From Saccoglossus kowalevskii (lineage: Eukaryota; Hemichordata; Enteropneusta; Harrimaniidae): DNA of 64,000 bases. Positions 62,221-64,000 of this stretch are shown here, one piece after another. How positions within the stretch are numbered: the stretch's first letter is position 1; every line of letters starts with the position of its first letter. A program made the position numbers and the translations under genes. The notes under the pieces were generated by a model. It saw only the letters and a list, made by a program, of their open reading frames with translations. It searched no databases and was not told the DNA's origin. The stretch is taken from positions 375,093 through 439,092 of the forward strand of contig NW_003145790.1 in the NCBI RefSeq assembly GCF_000003605.2. Direction: 5' to 3'.

Positions 62221-62902
62221 ATGAAGAATCGCCGGAATTACGGGGATTGGGGATTGCATTAAAACTTCTCTGGTCTTAATAAGTGAAGTGGAAACACGAC
62301 CAGCATGCACTGCGAATACTGTATTACGATTATGAAGAGTATAGGTTGCTTTTTTTGTTACAAATACATACGTTGTACATGGAATGGCGACAACTCGATA
62401 ATAACATCAGCCTGAGTGATTGTGCGTGGGTTTTCAAATCCCCTCACGGATTAAGGTAGGGGAAACCTTACAATCACCGGTCTCAAATATTCATGTGTGT
62501 TTTGTTCTCCAAGAATAAATTGCATTGCCCTTATGAACGTTTGCGATTATGCTCCCGCTTAATTTGCTGTTACAGAGTGGGAAGTAGTTTTCCTTGAAAA
62601 GTAAAATTCGTTTCTATCAGACTATAGAAAGGTATTTACGATTTATTGAAAAACACGTCGCTCAAGTCGGCGCTTCTCTTGCGTTACGCATGGTAATATG
62701 GTGACCACCCTCTGCTTCAGATAGAACGTGGTGTTCTGTCGTGCTGTGATTCGTCATCATTGTGTATAGATAGTATTTCGTTATTTATTCGTTCCATCTT
62801 GCATGTGAAAGACACAGTTAAAACGCCCCCTCCCCCATAAAACTCAACAAGCACGATTGTTTTGTAAGCAATTTCCTGTAGCAGTGTATTACTATGTGAT
62901 TA
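62221..62902. other. No recognised gene
   Basis: Non-coding in appearance; no repeat or RNA gene seen. Confidence 0.45.
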
Positions 62903-63358
62903 TTGTCCCCAACGTGGTTAGTTAACTCCAAGAGTAGCGCACTATCTTTGGGACAGACGGCCAGGCCATTGTCACCCCCCAAACCACATGTTCGTAATAT
63001 ACTGTACACCAACGGTGCGTGTCAGTATGGCTGCCTTAGTTCGACTCAAACGATCGAGAAGCTGTTATTTAATTTATTTCCCTGTAAAATTGCGTGTGCT
63101 TGTTCTACATGTCATACAAGGATGTGTTTACATCATAACAGTGGCGATACCGTTCTCAAATGTTCTTTTTTCGCGTTTTGTCTGCCATGGGAAATATCTG
63201 AACGATCTGCCTGTCTGATGCGAGTCGCTGGCAAACAAACACCGACACAAATCGGCATGGAGATTAGCAGACACAGACACGAATTATGCATTCCCGGGAA
63301 CCAGCTCGGTTTCAAATATACTACAATCACAATAGAATGCACACATAGAAATCAATAA
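62903..63358 (+). CDS. Weak candidate: longest open frame outside the minisatellite (unknown)
   Basis: A 151-codon open stretch ends at TAA 63356-63358; it opens with TTG, so an ATG start would lie later. It is cysteine-rich in the middle (CKIACACSTCHTRMCLHH) without matching a zinc-finger spacing I know. The DNA is GC-richer than its flanks, and the stop overlaps an AATAAA. Competing frames exist on both strands. It could be an exon or a chance frame. Confidence 0.15.
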   Translation: MSPTWLVNSKSSALSLGQTARPLSPPKPHVRNILYTNGACQYGCLSSTQTIEKLLFNLFPCKIACACSTCHTRMCLHHNSGDTVLKCSFFAFCLPWEISERSACLMRVAGKQTPTQIGMEISRHRHELCIPGNQLGFKYTTITIECTHRNQ

Positions 63359-64000
63359 AACAACAATGCCCAATGACTCTATGATGTAATCTATGATACT
63401 ACGAGTATCGTGTTCCTAAGACGTGCAGGTATCATTGCAGGCAGAACGAGGATGCATTTATGCAAGCTTTACGGTTACCATTCCCCGTGGTAGCCGTAAA
63501 TGATTTCTGATAATAGCCATCGAACAACCAATCAACAATTCTAGAAGCAGCCGTTACCATGACAACGTAGTACTTGAACACGAAATGTAACATACGCTTA
63601 AGAGCCAACGAGCCTAATCATGTGGCGTCAAATAGAACCGTTTGCAGAGACTCGATTTCTCGTACAATTTCGTTTTGGGGTGAGAATAATAAATCTAATA
63701 GCACTTCTGCCTCGGTTGATATATTGGTTCATCCCTTAATCCAATATAGTGCTATGAATATATGTTCACCATTTGTTTTACAGAAAAACGAATTTACAGG
63801 TGTCCAACTCATACTACTTTTTCAGTTTCAGAAAATTAAGCTAGTATTTTGAATACCCTATAGATTCTGAAAAAGAAAAACATTGCTACTTGTAGCCGCC
63901 AGTGTTGCGTTCGAACGTTTATGAAATATACAGAGGTTTCTCACTGTGTTTTTTTATTCAATCGAAAGCTTTTTGATGAAATGTTGGATTTAATCGGTCG
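63359..64000. other. No recognised gene
   Basis: A 92-codon frame at 63574-63852 has no domain. The window ends in AT-rich sequence. Confidence 0.45.

Noticed and set aside
1-64000. tRNA, rRNA and well-known microRNA genes
   Set aside because: I looked by eye for B-box words (GGTTCRANNCC) and for let-7, miR-1, miR-9, miR-10, miR-92 and miR-124 seeds in context and found none convincing; a covariance-model scan would be needed to be sure.

Overview
This window looks like nuclear DNA from a non-vertebrate animal, probably a marine invertebrate. It is AT-rich and CpG-containing, has many microsatellites and short inverted-repeat transposons, and carries a decayed LINE of the Jockey/CR1 type common in molluscs, cnidarians and other invertebrates. 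The species cannot be fixed from the sequence. There is no bacterial-style operon, no rRNA or CRISPR array, and I found no tRNA. I recognise no conserved host protein. Most open frames are of a length expected by chance, so the window is best read as a gene desert, a large intron or the space between genes.

Left third (1-24 kb). An open frame of about 110 codons runs in from the left edge and is followed by an AATAAA and an (AATG)n tract. From 9 to 14.2 kb lies a nest of small repeats: one copy of TIR family A2, two copies of family B with a 46-50 bp companion block that changes orientation, two copies of repeat C in opposite orientations, and a near-palindromic foldback element of about 190 bp. 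A 231-bp pentanucleotide array follows at 14.5 kb. A 5'-truncated, internally deleted LINE on the minus strand occupies about 19.55-21.25 kb.

Middle (24-44 kb). A pure poly-T tract at 24.2 kb is flanked by a 15-bp target duplication, as if only the tail of a retrotransposon had inserted. The most striking structure is a minisatellite of about 2.9 kb (30.56-33.49 kb) with a 24-bp unit. Its consensus is free of stops in all three forward frames and one reverse frame, and longer duplicated blocks are offset by exact multiples of 24 bp. Family A1 copies (26.6, 43.1 and 49.9 kb) carry NRF1-like termini. The third copy of family B is at 39.4 kb.

Right third (44-64 kb). The best candidate for a host gene is at 45.3-46.3 kb. 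There, GC-richer open stretches coincide with a good branch point and acceptor, a strong donor, a second acceptor, and an AATAAA about 80 bp after the last stop. The family is unknown. Further right are a second A2 copy, a 3 x 74-bp tandem module rich in ATTGG and TAAT motifs, an inverted CCAAT palindrome, and a diverged local duplication at 59.3/59.9 kb.

Nothing here forms a demonstrable multi-gene system. The features are mostly repeats and possible cis-regulatory sites. Calls for host genes are deliberately low in confidence.
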